Assembly: GCA_031556525.1 (NCBI GenBank)
Contig: JAVBSS010000049.1
Location: forward strand, 1-20,502
From: JAVBSN01 sp031556525
GTDB lineage: Bacteria > Bacillota > Clostridia > Lachnospirales > Lachnospiraceae
DNA: 20,502 bases
Direction of reading: 5' to 3'
The notes under the pieces were generated by a model that saw only the letters and a program-made list of their open reading frames with translations, did no database searches and had not been told where the DNA came from. Made by a program: the position numbers and the translations under genes. Shown in pieces: positions 7,118 to 14,761 of the stretch. Each line of letters opens with the position of its first letter. The stretch's first letter is position 1.

Positions 7118-7150
7118 AAAAGGTTATTACAATATGTAATAGCCTTTTTT
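7118..7150 (+). terminator. Rho-independent terminator after the H1-like gene
   Basis: AAAAGGTTATTACA (7118-7131) pairs with TGTAATAGCCTTTT (7135-7148) around an ATA loop, with one G-U pair and a run of T. Confidence 0.9.
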
Positions 7151-7160
7151 AATGTGCTTA

Positions 7161-7187
7161 TTGACTTTTATAGGCTATAATTATAAT
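7161..7187 (+). promoter_or_regulatory. Candidate promoter of proC
   Basis: TTGACT (7161-7166) is followed by two adjacent TATAAT hexamers, at 7176-7181 and 7182-7187. The second gives a 15-bp spacer, somewhat short. Confidence 0.5.
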
Positions 7188-7224
7188 ATTGAATCTATAG
7201 TAAAGATACGAGTGGAGGTATTAT

Positions 7225-8016
7225 ATGAAGATAGGATTTATAGGATGCGGTAATATGAGTACAGCATTTGTTAGTGGAATAATTAAGAATAATATATATA
7301 AACCCGAAGATATAATTGCATCAGATATTAATGAAGCGCAATTGCAAAAAATCTCAAGTGAGCAAGGAATTAATGTAACGACTAGTAATTTGGAAGTTGC
7401 AAAAGCTGAGATAATAGTATTAGCTGTTAAACCACAGTTCTACGAAGAAGCAATTAATGAAATAAAGGATGCTATAGAAGAAAGTCAATTAATAATAACA
7501 ATTGCTCCAGGAAAAACAATGAAGTGGGTTGCCGATAACTTTGGAAAAAACATTAAATTGGTTAGAACAATGCCTAATACACCAGCGTTAATTGGTGAGG
7601 GTGTTACAGGAGTTTGCTATAACCAAAACGTAACAGAAGATGATATGAAGAAAGTATTTAATATATTAAATGGAATAGGAATAGCTGAAGAAGTTTCTGA
7701 AAATCTAATGGATGTTGTTGTGTCAGTAAGTGGAAGCGCACCAGCATATGTGTATATGTTTATTGAGGCTATGGCAGATGCAGCAGTTGCGGATGGAATG
7801 CCACGAGATAAAGCATATAGGTTTGCAGCACAAACAGTAATGGGAAGTGCGAAGATGGTTTTAGAAACAGGCAAGCATCCAGGTGAACTTAAGGATATGG
7901 TATGTAGCCCAGGTGGAACTACAATAGAAGCAGTTCGCGTCCTTGAAGAAAAAGGAATGAGAAGTGCTGTTATTGAGGCTATGAAAGCGTGCGTAAATAA
8001 AGCAAAGGGCTTATAG
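7225..8016 (+). CDS. proC: Pyrroline-5-carboxylate reductase
   Basis: ProC reduces delta-1-pyrroline-5-carboxylate to L-proline with NAD(P)H in the cytoplasm, the last step of proline synthesis. The 263-residue length is standard. The N-terminal Rossmann fold shows GFIGCGNMSTA (4-14), followed by LAVKPQ (66-71) and MPNTPALIGEG (116-126). The helical dimerisation domain has SGSAPAYVYMFIEAMADA (169-186) and the family signature PGGTTIEAVRVLE (229-241). GGAGG at 7214-7218 sets the start. No other proline gene (proA, proB) is nearby; the gene stands alone between two hairpin terminators. Confidence 0.96.
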   Translation: MKIGFIGCGNMSTAFVSGIIKNNIYKPEDIIASDINEAQLQKISSEQGINVTTSNLEVAKAEIIVLAVKPQFYEEAINEIKDAIEESQLIITIAPGKTMKWVADNFGKNIKLVRTMPNTPALIGEGVTGVCYNQNVTEDDMKKVFNILNGIGIAEEVSENLMDVVVSVSGSAPAYVYMFIEAMADAAVADGMPRDKAYRFAAQTVMGSAKMVLETGKHPGELKDMVCSPGGTTIEAVRVLEEKGMRSAVIEAMKACVNKAKGL

Positions 8017-8027
8017 ATATGTAAATG

Positions 8028-8060
8028 AAAAAACAGTGGCTATTTTGCTACTGTTTTTTC
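8028..8060. terminator. Two-way terminator shared by proC and the glycerophosphodiesterase gene
   Basis: AAAAAACAGTGGC (8028-8040) pairs with GCTACTGTTTTTT (8047-8059) with one wobble. A-run and T-run flank it, so it works on both strands. It includes the stop and last codons of the minus-strand gene. Confidence 0.85.
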
Positions 8061-8810
8061 GTTTAGTTCTATATACACTTTTTTGTTTCTTTTTTTATTT
8101 CCTAATGATTTTTGACTGCGTAAAAATATTGCAGCATCAGGTTTGTCAGTAATTATTCCGGAAACACTGGTATCAAGAAAATAATTAATTGATTTCTTTG
8201 AGTTAACAGTCCATACATAAACAGGAATGTTTAGTTGTTGCATTCGTAATAAGAATACGGAATTGCATAATCTATAATTTGGAGCAATAAAATCAGCTTG
8301 ACAGTGTTTGATTCTTCGTAGGGGAAATAATTCATTGAATCTATCAGAAAGGTTACCGCTATTTCGACCAATTAATAGACCCGCATTAATATGGCTATCA
8401 TATTTTTTAATTCGTCTAACAACACTATCTAAAAAGGATTTTATCATAAAATCATCATAATCATACATAGATGTAACCATCTCTATTAAGGATTTTTCAA
8501 ATCCAGATTCTTTTATCTCAATATCTAATTTAATTTTATCTTTGCAAAATATAAGTACATCTTTAAAAAGAGGAACAGTATAACCGTGACTTTGTGATAT
8601 TTTATTAAGTTCATTATAAGTTATTGAACTAAGTAAAGTACCGTCTATACTATCGTCGTGGAATACAACTAACATATTATCAAATGTTTGTCGTACATCA
8701 AATTCAACCATATCGGCATTTATATCAATTGCTAGTTTAAATGCTTCCATTGTATTTTCTTGCTTGGCAAGAGAAGAAGCGCCCCTGTGGGCAATAATAT
8801 TTATATTCAT
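8040..8810 (-). CDS. Glycerophosphodiester phosphodiesterase
   Basis: GDPD enzymes hydrolyse deacylated phospholipids (glycerophosphodiesters) to glycerol-3-phosphate and an alcohol. Counting from the ATG at 8810, the TIM-barrel catalytic signature is present: HRG (8-10), QEN with Glu18, EFDVR (Glu36, Asp38), HDD with His51, and DIEIK (96-100); YVWTVNS and TDKPD follow near the C-terminus. There is no signal peptide, so the enzyme is cytoplasmic. An in-frame GTG at 8822 is possible, but AGGTGG lies at proper spacing before the ATG at 8810, which I prefer (256 residues). A TTAATA-17-TATACT element at 8858-8830 is a weak promoter candidate that would leave a very short leader. The C-terminal tail is lysine-rich, and its last codons lie in a terminator hairpin. 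Confidence 0.92.
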   Translation of the reverse strand: MNINIIAHRGASSLAKQENTMEAFKLAIDINADMVEFDVRQTFDNMLVVFHDDSIDGTLLSSITYNELNKISQSHGYTVPLFKDVLIFCKDKIKLDIEIKESGFEKSLIEMVTSMYDYDDFMIKSFLDSVVRRIKKYDSHINAGLLIGRNSGNLSDRFNELFPLRRIKHCQADFIAPNYRLCNSVFLLRMQQLNIPVYVWTVNSKKSINYFLDTSVSGIITDKPDAAIFLRSQKSLGNKKRNKKVYIELNEKTVAK

Positions 8811-8940
8811 TTTAATCACCACCTCTTTTAGTATAGCACAGGAAGGGGAATTTATTAATAGAAGAATTAGTTAATAACATATTAATTTAATATGACGGTA
8901 TATTTAGAAAATTGTAAGAAATGCAATCTTATATATGGTA

Positions 8941-8969
8941 TTGAATATAAAAAATATATGCTGTATAAT
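8941..8969 (+). promoter_or_regulatory. Promoter of the AIM24-like gene
   Basis: TTGAAT (8941-8946), a 17-bp spacer and a perfect TATAAT (8964-8969). Transcription from near 8976 excludes any coding start upstream of it. Confidence 0.75.
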
Positions 8970-9030
8970 TTGTTTTGTGGGAAAGTATATGACAAGAAAA
9001 GTGTTGTTAGATATTAAGGAGGATATTATA

Positions 9031-9711
9031 ATGCAATATGAAATTATTGGAACTACTGTGCCAGCAGTAGAGGTTACACTTAATTCTGGAGAGGCTATGT
9101 ATACACAAAGTGGTGGAATGGTGTGGCAAACAGAAGGTATTGAAATGAAGACTAATACTAAGGGTGGTCTTATGAAAGGTTTAGGTAGAATGTTAGCTGG
9201 AGAATCATTATTTATGGCTACATATACTGCACAAAGACCAGGAGCTAAGATTGCATTTGGTTCTACTGTACCAGGAGCTATTGTGGCTGTTGATCTAAAT
9301 GGAACACCAGGTCTTATTGCTCAGAAAACAGCATTTTTATGTGCGGAGCCTAATGTAGATGTTAAGATTACATTGACTAAAAAATTTGGAGCTGGTTTAT
9401 TTGGTGGAGAAGGATTTATTCTTCAAGATATAACAGGTAATGGTCATGTATTTTTAGAAGTAGATGGAGATCAAGTTGTTAAAGAACTTGCACCAGGTGA
9501 AGTTATTAAAGTTGATACAGGTAACGTAGTAGCATTCGAGAAAACTGTTAGATATGAAGTAGAGACTGTTAAAGGACTTGGAAATATATTCTTAGGTGGA
9601 GAAGGTTTATTCTTAACTAGATTAGTTGGACCGGGAAAAGTAATACTTCAAACTCAAAACTTTAACGATTTTGCATCAAGAATAATTAAAATGATGCCAT
9701 CAAGTAACTAG
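9031..9711 (+). CDS. TIGR00266/AIM24-like protein
   Basis: The 226-residue protein is glycine-rich with a repeated beta-strand pattern typical of the AIM24/TIGR00266 family. Visible parts are SGGMVWQTEGIEMKTNTKGG near the start, GLGRMLAGESLFMATYTA, FGAGLFGGEGFILQDITGNG and GLGNIFLGGEGLFLTRLVGPG. The last two are two related GGEG blocks, indicating an internal duplication of the fold. There is no signal peptide or membrane segment. The biochemical role is unknown in bacteria; the yeast namesake is a mitochondrial protein. An in-frame start further upstream at 8935 is ruled out because it precedes the promoter; AAGGAGG at 9016-9022 sits 8 bp before the ATG at 9031. The gene is monocistronic and converges on the clpX-like gene. 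Confidence 0.9.
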   Translation: MQYEIIGTTVPAVEVTLNSGEAMYTQSGGMVWQTEGIEMKTNTKGGLMKGLGRMLAGESLFMATYTAQRPGAKIAFGSTVPGAIVAVDLNGTPGLIAQKTAFLCAEPNVDVKITLTKKFGAGLFGGEGFILQDITGNGHVFLEVDGDQVVKELAPGEVIKVDTGNVVAFEKTVRYEVETVKGLGNIFLGGEGLFLTRLVGPGKVILQTQNFNDFASRIIKMMPSSN

Positions 9712-9735
9712 AAATAAAAAATATATATAAAGTAA

Positions 9736-9790
9736 AGAACTGTCTTCGATAAGTTGTATAATCAACTAACGAGGGCAGTTCTATTTATGT
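9736..9790. terminator. Long hairpin between convergent AIM24-like and clpX genes
   Basis: AGAACTGTCTTCG (9736-9748) pairs with CGAGGGCAGTTCT (9770-9782) with wobbles, and AGTTG/CAACT extends it inside. Only a weak T stretch follows on plus; on minus it is followed by TTTACTTTATAT. It probably ends both transcripts. Confidence 0.65.
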
Positions 9791-9820
9791 TAAAATACAA
9801 TTATATTTAAGATAAGGATA

Positions 9821-11203
9821 TTAAGAGTTAGTATCCTCTAGCTCTAAAACACCTCTCATTTCGATTAATGGTAACCCAGAACCGTTAATGTATTCTCCAG
9901 TTATGGTTACACGGCCGATATTGTCATCGCGAGGTATCTGATACATAATATCTAACATGAATTCTTCGATGATTGCTCTTAAAGCACGAGCTCCAGTCTT
10001 TTTCTCTAATGCCTTATCAGCTATAGCTTCATATGCTGATTGATTGAATCGTAAATCAACTTCATCAAGTTCAAGAAGTTTCGTGTATTGTTTTAAAATA
10101 GCATTTTTAGGCTCTTTAAGAATACTGATTAACATATCTCTATCAAGGCTTTGAAGGGAAAATAGAATTGGTAATCGACCTAGAAATTCTGGTATCATTC
10201 CAAATTCACGTAAATCTTCAACGGTTATCTTTTGTAATAAGTTAGGTTCATCATCATACTTATCTTTTAAATCGGCTCTGAATCCAATAGAAGATTGCTT
10301 GTTAAGACGGGCTTTAATGATATCCTCGATATCAGGGAATGCACCGCCACATATAAATAATATATTACGGGTATTAACTGTAGCTTGAGGAACCATAGCA
10401 TTTTTGCTGCCAGCACCAACAGGAACTTCTACCTCTGCACCCTCTAATATTTTAAGTAAACCTTGCTGAACTGATTCACCACTTACATCACGACTATTTG
10501 TGTTACGCTTTTTGGCTATTTTATCGATTTCGTCAATAAAAATAATTCCGCGTTCAGCACGCTCAACATCATTATCAGCAGCAGCTAATAATTTACTTAG
10601 AACGCTTTCAACGTCATCGCCTATATATCCAGCCTCGGTTAAAGTGGTAGCATCAGTAATGGCAAGTGGAACATTTAATAGCTTTGCGATGGTTTTTACA
10701 ATGTAGGTTTTTCCACTACCAGTTGGTCCTAACATTAAAATATTAGATTTCTCAATTTCGATATCATCCATTGTATTAGTAAGTACTCGCTTGTAATGAT
10801 TGTACACTGCTACAGAAATTACTTTCTTGGCATGGTCTTGACCGATTACATATTCATCAAGTTGAGCCTTCATAATGTGTGGAGCTGGAATGGTTTTTAA
10901 ATCTAATTCAGGAACATCAGCTTTAGCTTTTTCTTTTTTCTTCTTCACCTTTTGAGATTTTGGAATGTCATCAACTGGTGTAAATTGTGACATGTTAAGG
11001 TTTGGCATCTTCGACATATCAATAAATTGTGTATCGATACCTCCAAAACTATCGAATGTCTTTTGCATACAATCAGGACATACATTTATACTGTTAGGCA
11101 AATGTACAAGTTTACCAATTGCGCTTTCAGGACGTCGGCATAGATAACAGTAACTTTCATATTCGTCCTTATCATCATCTTTTATATCTATATTATCTGA
11201 CAT
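9821..11203 (-). CDS. clpX: ClpX-like AAA+ unfoldase with variant RKH loop
   Basis: ClpX unfolds tagged proteins and feeds them to the ClpP protease. The 460-residue protein has the N-terminal zinc domain (Cys19, Cys22, Cys42, Cys45), a Lys-rich linker (about 55-105), Walker A GPTGSGKT (159-166), pore-1 loop GYIGDD (192-197), Walker B IFIDEIDK (221-228), the ClpP-contact tripeptide IGF (306-308), arginine finger GRLP (342-345) and sensor 2 GARAL (404-408). It is some 40 residues longer than usual ClpX, mainly in the linker. The RKH pore motif that helps bind ssrA tails in well-studied ClpX reads SKN here (266-268). No clpP or tig is adjacent, so this could be a second, specialised ClpX. GGAGG precedes the ATG, and a good minus-strand promoter lies at 11302-11274. 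Confidence 0.9.
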   Translation of the reverse strand: MSDNIDIKDDDKDEYESYCYLCRRPESAIGKLVHLPNSINVCPDCMQKTFDSFGGIDTQFIDMSKMPNLNMSQFTPVDDIPKSQKVKKKKEKAKADVPELDLKTIPAPHIMKAQLDEYVIGQDHAKKVISVAVYNHYKRVLTNTMDDIEIEKSNILMLGPTGSGKTYIVKTIAKLLNVPLAITDATTLTEAGYIGDDVESVLSKLLAAADNDVERAERGIIFIDEIDKIAKKRNTNSRDVSGESVQQGLLKILEGAEVEVPVGAGSKNAMVPQATVNTRNILFICGGAFPDIEDIIKARLNKQSSIGFRADLKDKYDDEPNLLQKITVEDLREFGMIPEFLGRLPILFSLQSLDRDMLISILKEPKNAILKQYTKLLELDEVDLRFNQSAYEAIADKALEKKTGARALRAIIEEFMLDIMYQIPRDDNIGRVTITGEYINGSGLPLIEMRGVLELEDTNS

Positions 11204-11248
11204 AATAATCCTCCATATGTGTAATGTTGTAAATATATTCAGGTTCTA

Positions 11249-11268
11249 TTATCAAAAGTTATTGATAA
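11249..11268 (-). promoter_or_regulatory. Operator-like inverted repeat at the clpX transcription start
   Basis: TTATCAA, six bases, TTGATAA is a perfect 7-bp inverted repeat. It overlaps the predicted start (about 11267) and first 20 transcribed bases of clpX. It resembles neither CIRCE nor the CtsR heptad repeat. It could be a repressor site or an RNA hairpin. Confidence 0.4.
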
Positions 11269-11273
11269 AATAG

Positions 11274-11302
11274 ATTATAGCAAAACGCGACACGCATAAC
11301 AA
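11274..11302 (-). promoter_or_regulatory. Promoter of clpX
   Basis: On the minus strand, TTGTTA (11302-11297), a 17-bp spacer and a perfect TATAAT (11279-11274). The leader is about 64 nt. Confidence 0.7.
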
Positions 11303-11351
11303 TGTTTAAATTCTTTCAAAAGATTAAATTTGTATAAAGCTGAGAAATGTA

Positions 11352-11380
11352 TTTTAATATATACAAAAAAGGGATATAAT
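11352..11380 (+). promoter_or_regulatory. Candidate promoter of the aminopeptidase gene
   Basis: A perfect TATAAT (11375-11380) has a poor -35 (TTTTAA, 11352-11357) at 17-bp spacing. It lies 42 bp before the ATG. Confidence 0.5.
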
Positions 11381-11422
11381 ATATGAAAAATGAATTAGTA
11401 CAAATTACAAGGAGTGTGAATT

Positions 11423-12802
11423 ATGGAAAGAGTAAATGCTTGGACGACTTACGATGAAAAAGATATTGAAGAGCTAGAGGTTCTTAACAAAGAATATAGA
11501 AATTTTCTAGATGAAGGTAAAACTGAGAGAGAATGTGTGAAATATGCTATAGATGCAGCGGAAAAGGCTGGATATATAGATTTAGCAGATATTATTAGAG
11601 ATAATAAAAAAATAAAATCAGGTGACAAGGTATATTCGGTATGTATGAATAAATCAATAGTAATGTTTAATATAGGTAAGGAAGATATCGAAAAAGGATT
11701 GAATATTCTTGGGGCGCATATTGATTCACCTAGATTAGATATAAAACAAAACCCATTATATGAAGATGGTGGTTTTACTTATCTAGATACACATTATTAT
11801 GGCGGTGTAAAAAAATATCAATGGGTTACAATGCCATTAGCACTTCATGGGGTTGTAGTTAAGAAAGACGGAACGATAATAAATATTAATATTGGTGAAG
11901 ATGAAGAAGATCCAGTATTTTGTATAACGGATTTATTAATACATTTAGCTGGAGAACAATTGGAGAAGAAAGCAGCTAAGGTGATAGAGGGCGAAGCTTT
12001 AGATATATTATTTGGAAGTAAACCTATAGATGCAGATACTAAAGAATCAGTTAAAGAAGGCATATTAGATATACTCAAGAAAAAATATGATATTGAAGAA
12101 GAGGATTTTATTTCGGCAGAGATAGAAGCAGTGCCGGCGGGTAAGGCAAGAAATGCAGGTCTTGATGAAAGTATGATTATGGCATATGGTCAAGATGATA
12201 GAGTTTGTGCATTCACATCTCTTAACGCAATGTTATCAGTTAGTAAAGTTAAGAGAACATCATGTTGTTTGTTAGTTGATAAAGAAGAGATAGGTAGTGT
12301 TGGTGCAACAGGAATGCAATCTAAGTTTTTTGAAAATACAGTTGCAGAGATAATAGATAGAATGGGCGAATATTCAGAACTAAAACTTAAGAGATGTTTG
12401 GCTAATTCCAATATGTTATCATCTGATGTTAATGCGGCATATGATCCCTTGTTCGCATCAAGCTTTGATAAAAAAAATGCATCGTTTTGTGGAAGGGGTC
12501 TTGTGTTTAGCAAGTTTACAGGGTCGAGGGGTAAATCTGGTTCAAATGATGCCAATGCAGAATATCTTGGTAAATTAAGAAAAATTATGGATGATAATAA
12601 AGTTAACTTCCAAACTGCTGAGCTTGGAAAAGTAGATGTAGGTGGAGGTGGAACAATAGCGTATATACTAGCATTGTATGGAATGAATGTAATTGACAGT
12701 GGAGTAGCGGTGCTTAATATGCATGCTCCGTGGGAGGTTACTAGCAAAGCAGATGTATATGAAGCAAATAAAGGATATATTGCTTTCCTAAAGGAAGCAT
12801 AG
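11423..12802 (+). CDS. M18 family zinc aminopeptidase
   Basis: M18 enzymes are large, tetrahedral dodecamer metalloaminopeptidases that trim N-terminal residues, often acidic ones, from peptides in the cytoplasm. The 459-residue length fits. The metal and catalytic residues are in place: GAHIDSPR (His99, Asp101), YGQDDR (Asp258), DKEEIGS (Glu288, Glu289), DVNAAYDP (Asp335) and NMHAPWE (His434). The sequence GGGGTIAYILALYG before the last ligand is also family-typical. AAGGAG lies 8 bp before the ATG. The next gene, a chemoreceptor, begins 50 bp downstream with no terminator between them, so the two may be co-transcribed. Substrate preference (acidic or broad) cannot be settled here. Confidence 0.93.
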   Translation: MERVNAWTTYDEKDIEELEVLNKEYRNFLDEGKTERECVKYAIDAAEKAGYIDLADIIRDNKKIKSGDKVYSVCMNKSIVMFNIGKEDIEKGLNILGAHIDSPRLDIKQNPLYEDGGFTYLDTHYYGGVKKYQWVTMPLALHGVVVKKDGTIININIGEDEEDPVFCITDLLIHLAGEQLEKKAAKVIEGEALDILFGSKPIDADTKESVKEGILDILKKKYDIEEEDFISAEIEAVPAGKARNAGLDESMIMAYGQDDRVCAFTSLNAMLSVSKVKRTSCCLLVDKEEIGSVGATGMQSKFFENTVAEIIDRMGEYSELKLKRCLANSNMLSSDVNAAYDPLFASSFDKKNASFCGRGLVFSKFTGSRGKSGSNDANAEYLGKLRKIMDDNKVNFQTAELGKVDVGGGGTIAYILALYGMNVIDSGVAVLNMHAPWEVTSKADVYEANKGYIAFLKEA

Positions 12803-12852
12803 ATGATATAATTAGAGGCAGGGTTATTACCAATAGAGGAGGGCTTGGAAAT

Positions 12853-14565
12853 ATGAAAGTTAGAAAAATGAGTATATCTACAAAATTATTATTGTTAATT
12901 ACAGTAGTTAATATTTTGTGTACAGTTACATTGGGTGGAGTTATATATAGTAAGCTGAGGACGACATTTATTTCGCAATTCAAATTAAATGCACTTGAGA
13001 TGGCAGCATGTGCAGCAAATACTATAGATGGCGATATGTTAGATATGATAGAGATTGGTTCAGAGGATACTCCTGAATATAATGCGATATACGATGAACT
13101 ATCAGTATATAGAGACAATAGTAGTATAATGTATATATATACTATGAAGGGATTAGATGATGGTAGTGTTGTGTTTTTGATTGATACAGATGAGGAAGAA
13201 CCTGCTGACATATATGAGGAATATGAAGCGCTAGATGAGATATTAGTAGCATTGAATGGTGAGAATTCAGCGGCTAATGAATTTACAGTTGATGAATGGG
13301 GAACATATTTTAGTTCTTATAGTCCGGTATACAATAGTAAAGGTGAAGTTGCAGGTGTAGTTGGAGTTGATATAGGTGCAGACTGGATAGATGAACAGTT
13401 AGCTGTAATAAGAAATACTATGATAATTATAGGCATAATAGTGGTACTCATGGGAACTATATGTGCAATAGTGATTAGTAGGAGTATAAGAAGGAACCTT
13501 AATAAACTTAATGGAAAAGTAATTGATTTGAATAGTGGTAATGGTGATCTAACTAAGGAAGTTGAGATGAATAGTGGTGACGAATTAGAATTGATTGCCG
13601 ATAATATGAATCGATTTATTGGAGAGATAAGAGGTCTTGTATCTAATGTGTCTGAGACATCGAGTTCTATAGCTCAAAGTGGAAATCTAATGCTTAGTAC
13701 AGTAGAATATAATGCAAGTAATATAGGTGATATAAATAGTAATATAAGTAACTTATCGGCTAATATGGAAGAATGTACAGCGTCTAGTGAATTAGTGAGC
13801 AGTAATTTAGAAAATGTTGTTGCTAATGTAAATATGCTTACACATAAAACAAGAGAAGTAAAAGATTATACATATTCTATTAAATTAAAATCGGATAAGA
13901 TAGTATCAGATGTAAATGATAATAGAAATAATGCAGAAAACAAGATTAATGTTATTCAAGAAAGAATTGCATTGGCTAGTGAGAATGCTAGAAAAATAGA
14001 ATTAGTACAAGAGATGGCAAAGAAGATAGAAGACATAGCAAGTCAGACTCAGATACTTAGTCTTAATGCAAGTATAGAGGCAGCGAGAGCTGGTGAAACA
14101 GGTAGAGGATTTGCGGTAGTAGCGGAAAGCGTAGGAAGTCTTAGTATAGAGATAGAAAATGCTGTAAGAGAGATTAATAAGACAAGTAATGAAGTTACAG
14201 AGGCAGTAAATGAATTGCTTGAAGAAGTTACAGTGTTTAGCGATTTTGTTAATACTAATGTTGTTAGTGATTATGAAGTTATGGTAGATATTAGTAAAGA
14301 ATATGGTGGTAATGTAAACCATATTAGCAAAGAAATTGCCGATATTGAGAAAGAGACAACAACTATTAATCAAACTATTTCAAATATAAGTCAAAGCATA
14401 GGAGAGATAAGTCAAGCGGTATATGATAGTACAGAGAGTATTACGGAGATTAATTCATTAGCGGATATGGTTAATAATAGTATGCAGGAACTTAATTCCT
14501 CTGCGGAACAAAATGAGACATATGTTGAACAATTGAACGAAAAAGTAAATAGATATACATTTTAG
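12853..14565 (+). CDS. Methyl-accepting chemotaxis protein with single Cache-like sensor domain
   Basis: This is a membrane chemoreceptor that signals to CheA/CheW. It has a first membrane helix (13-32), an extracellular sensor (about 33-188) with a Cache-like end pattern YFSSYSPVYNSKGEVAGVVG (152-171), a second membrane helix (189-209), a HAMP region (about 210-262), and a long coiled-coil signalling domain. The conserved hairpin tip is clear: IASQTQILSLNASIEAARAG (395-414) then ETGRGFAVVAE (415-425). The usual EVRKLA after the tip reads SVGSLS, a mild change. No C-terminal CheR-binding pentapeptide is seen. AGGAGG lies 11 bp before the ATG; an internal ATG at 12868 is a less likely start. 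No che or flagellar genes are nearby. The ligand is unknown. Confidence 0.93.
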   Translation: MKVRKMSISTKLLLLITVVNILCTVTLGGVIYSKLRTTFISQFKLNALEMAACAANTIDGDMLDMIEIGSEDTPEYNAIYDELSVYRDNSSIMYIYTMKGLDDGSVVFLIDTDEEEPADIYEEYEALDEILVALNGENSAANEFTVDEWGTYFSSYSPVYNSKGEVAGVVGVDIGADWIDEQLAVIRNTMIIIGIIVVLMGTICAIVISRSIRRNLNKLNGKVIDLNSGNGDLTKEVEMNSGDELELIADNMNRFIGEIRGLVSNVSETSSSIAQSGNLMLSTVEYNASNIGDINSNISNLSANMEECTASSELVSSNLENVVANVNMLTHKTREVKDYTYSIKLKSDKIVSDVNDNRNNAENKINVIQERIALASENARKIELVQEMAKKIEDIASQTQILSLNASIEAARAGETGRGFAVVAESVGSLSIEIENAVREINKTSNEVTEAVNELLEEVTVFSDFVNTNVVSDYEVMVDISKEYGGNVNHISKEIADIEKETTTINQTISNISQSIGEISQAVYDSTESITEINSLADMVNNSMQELNSSAEQNETYVEQLNEKVNRYTF

Positions 14566-14574
14566 AAAATGAAG

Positions 14575-14616
14575 AAATCTCGATGTCAATAATAATTATT
14601 AGGCATCGGGATTTTT
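14575..14616 (+). terminator. Rho-independent terminator after the chemoreceptor gene
   Basis: AAATCTCGATGTC (14575-14587) pairs with GGCATCGGGATTT (14602-14614), two G-U pairs included, and AATAA/TTATT can extend it into the loop. TTTTT follows. Confidence 0.8.
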
Positions 14617-14661
14617 GGTGTATATGATAAGAAATACTATAATAATGTTATTAAAGAAAGA

Positions 14662-14675
14662 ATTTCTTAAGAAAT
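14662..14675. promoter_or_regulatory. Perfect 14-bp palindrome upstream of the ABC operon
   Basis: ATTTCTTAAGAAAT is a perfect palindrome about 38 bp upstream of the likely -10. AGAAATAA occurs in its right half (14670-14677) and again at 14680-14687, with a further copy at 14739-14746 near the Shine-Dalgarno site. It may be a regulator site. Confidence 0.35.
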
Positions 14676-14688
14676 AATTAGAAATAAA

Positions 14689-14719
14689 TTATACATATAG
14701 TGTTGTAAAATGGTATAAT
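14689..14719 (+). promoter_or_regulatory. Weak candidate promoter of the ABC operon
   Basis: A perfect TATAAT at 14714-14719 lacks a good -35; TTATAC at 14689-14694 gives a 19-bp spacer. A weak -35 together with a nearby palindrome would fit activator-dependent transcription. Confidence 0.35.
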
Positions 14720-14761
14720 AATACAAGATATAGTGTTAGAAATAAATAAGGAGGTATTAGG

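Noticed and set aside
8935..9030. Upstream start for the AIM24-like protein adding 32 residues
   Set aside because: The start would lie before the TTGAAT-17-TATAAT promoter, and the family domain begins at the ATG with a consensus Shine-Dalgarno site.
12741..13211. 156-codon minus-strand frame opposite the aminopeptidase end and chemoreceptor start
   Set aside because: It is antisense to two clear genes, Ser/Ile-rich as expected from their complement, and lacks family features.
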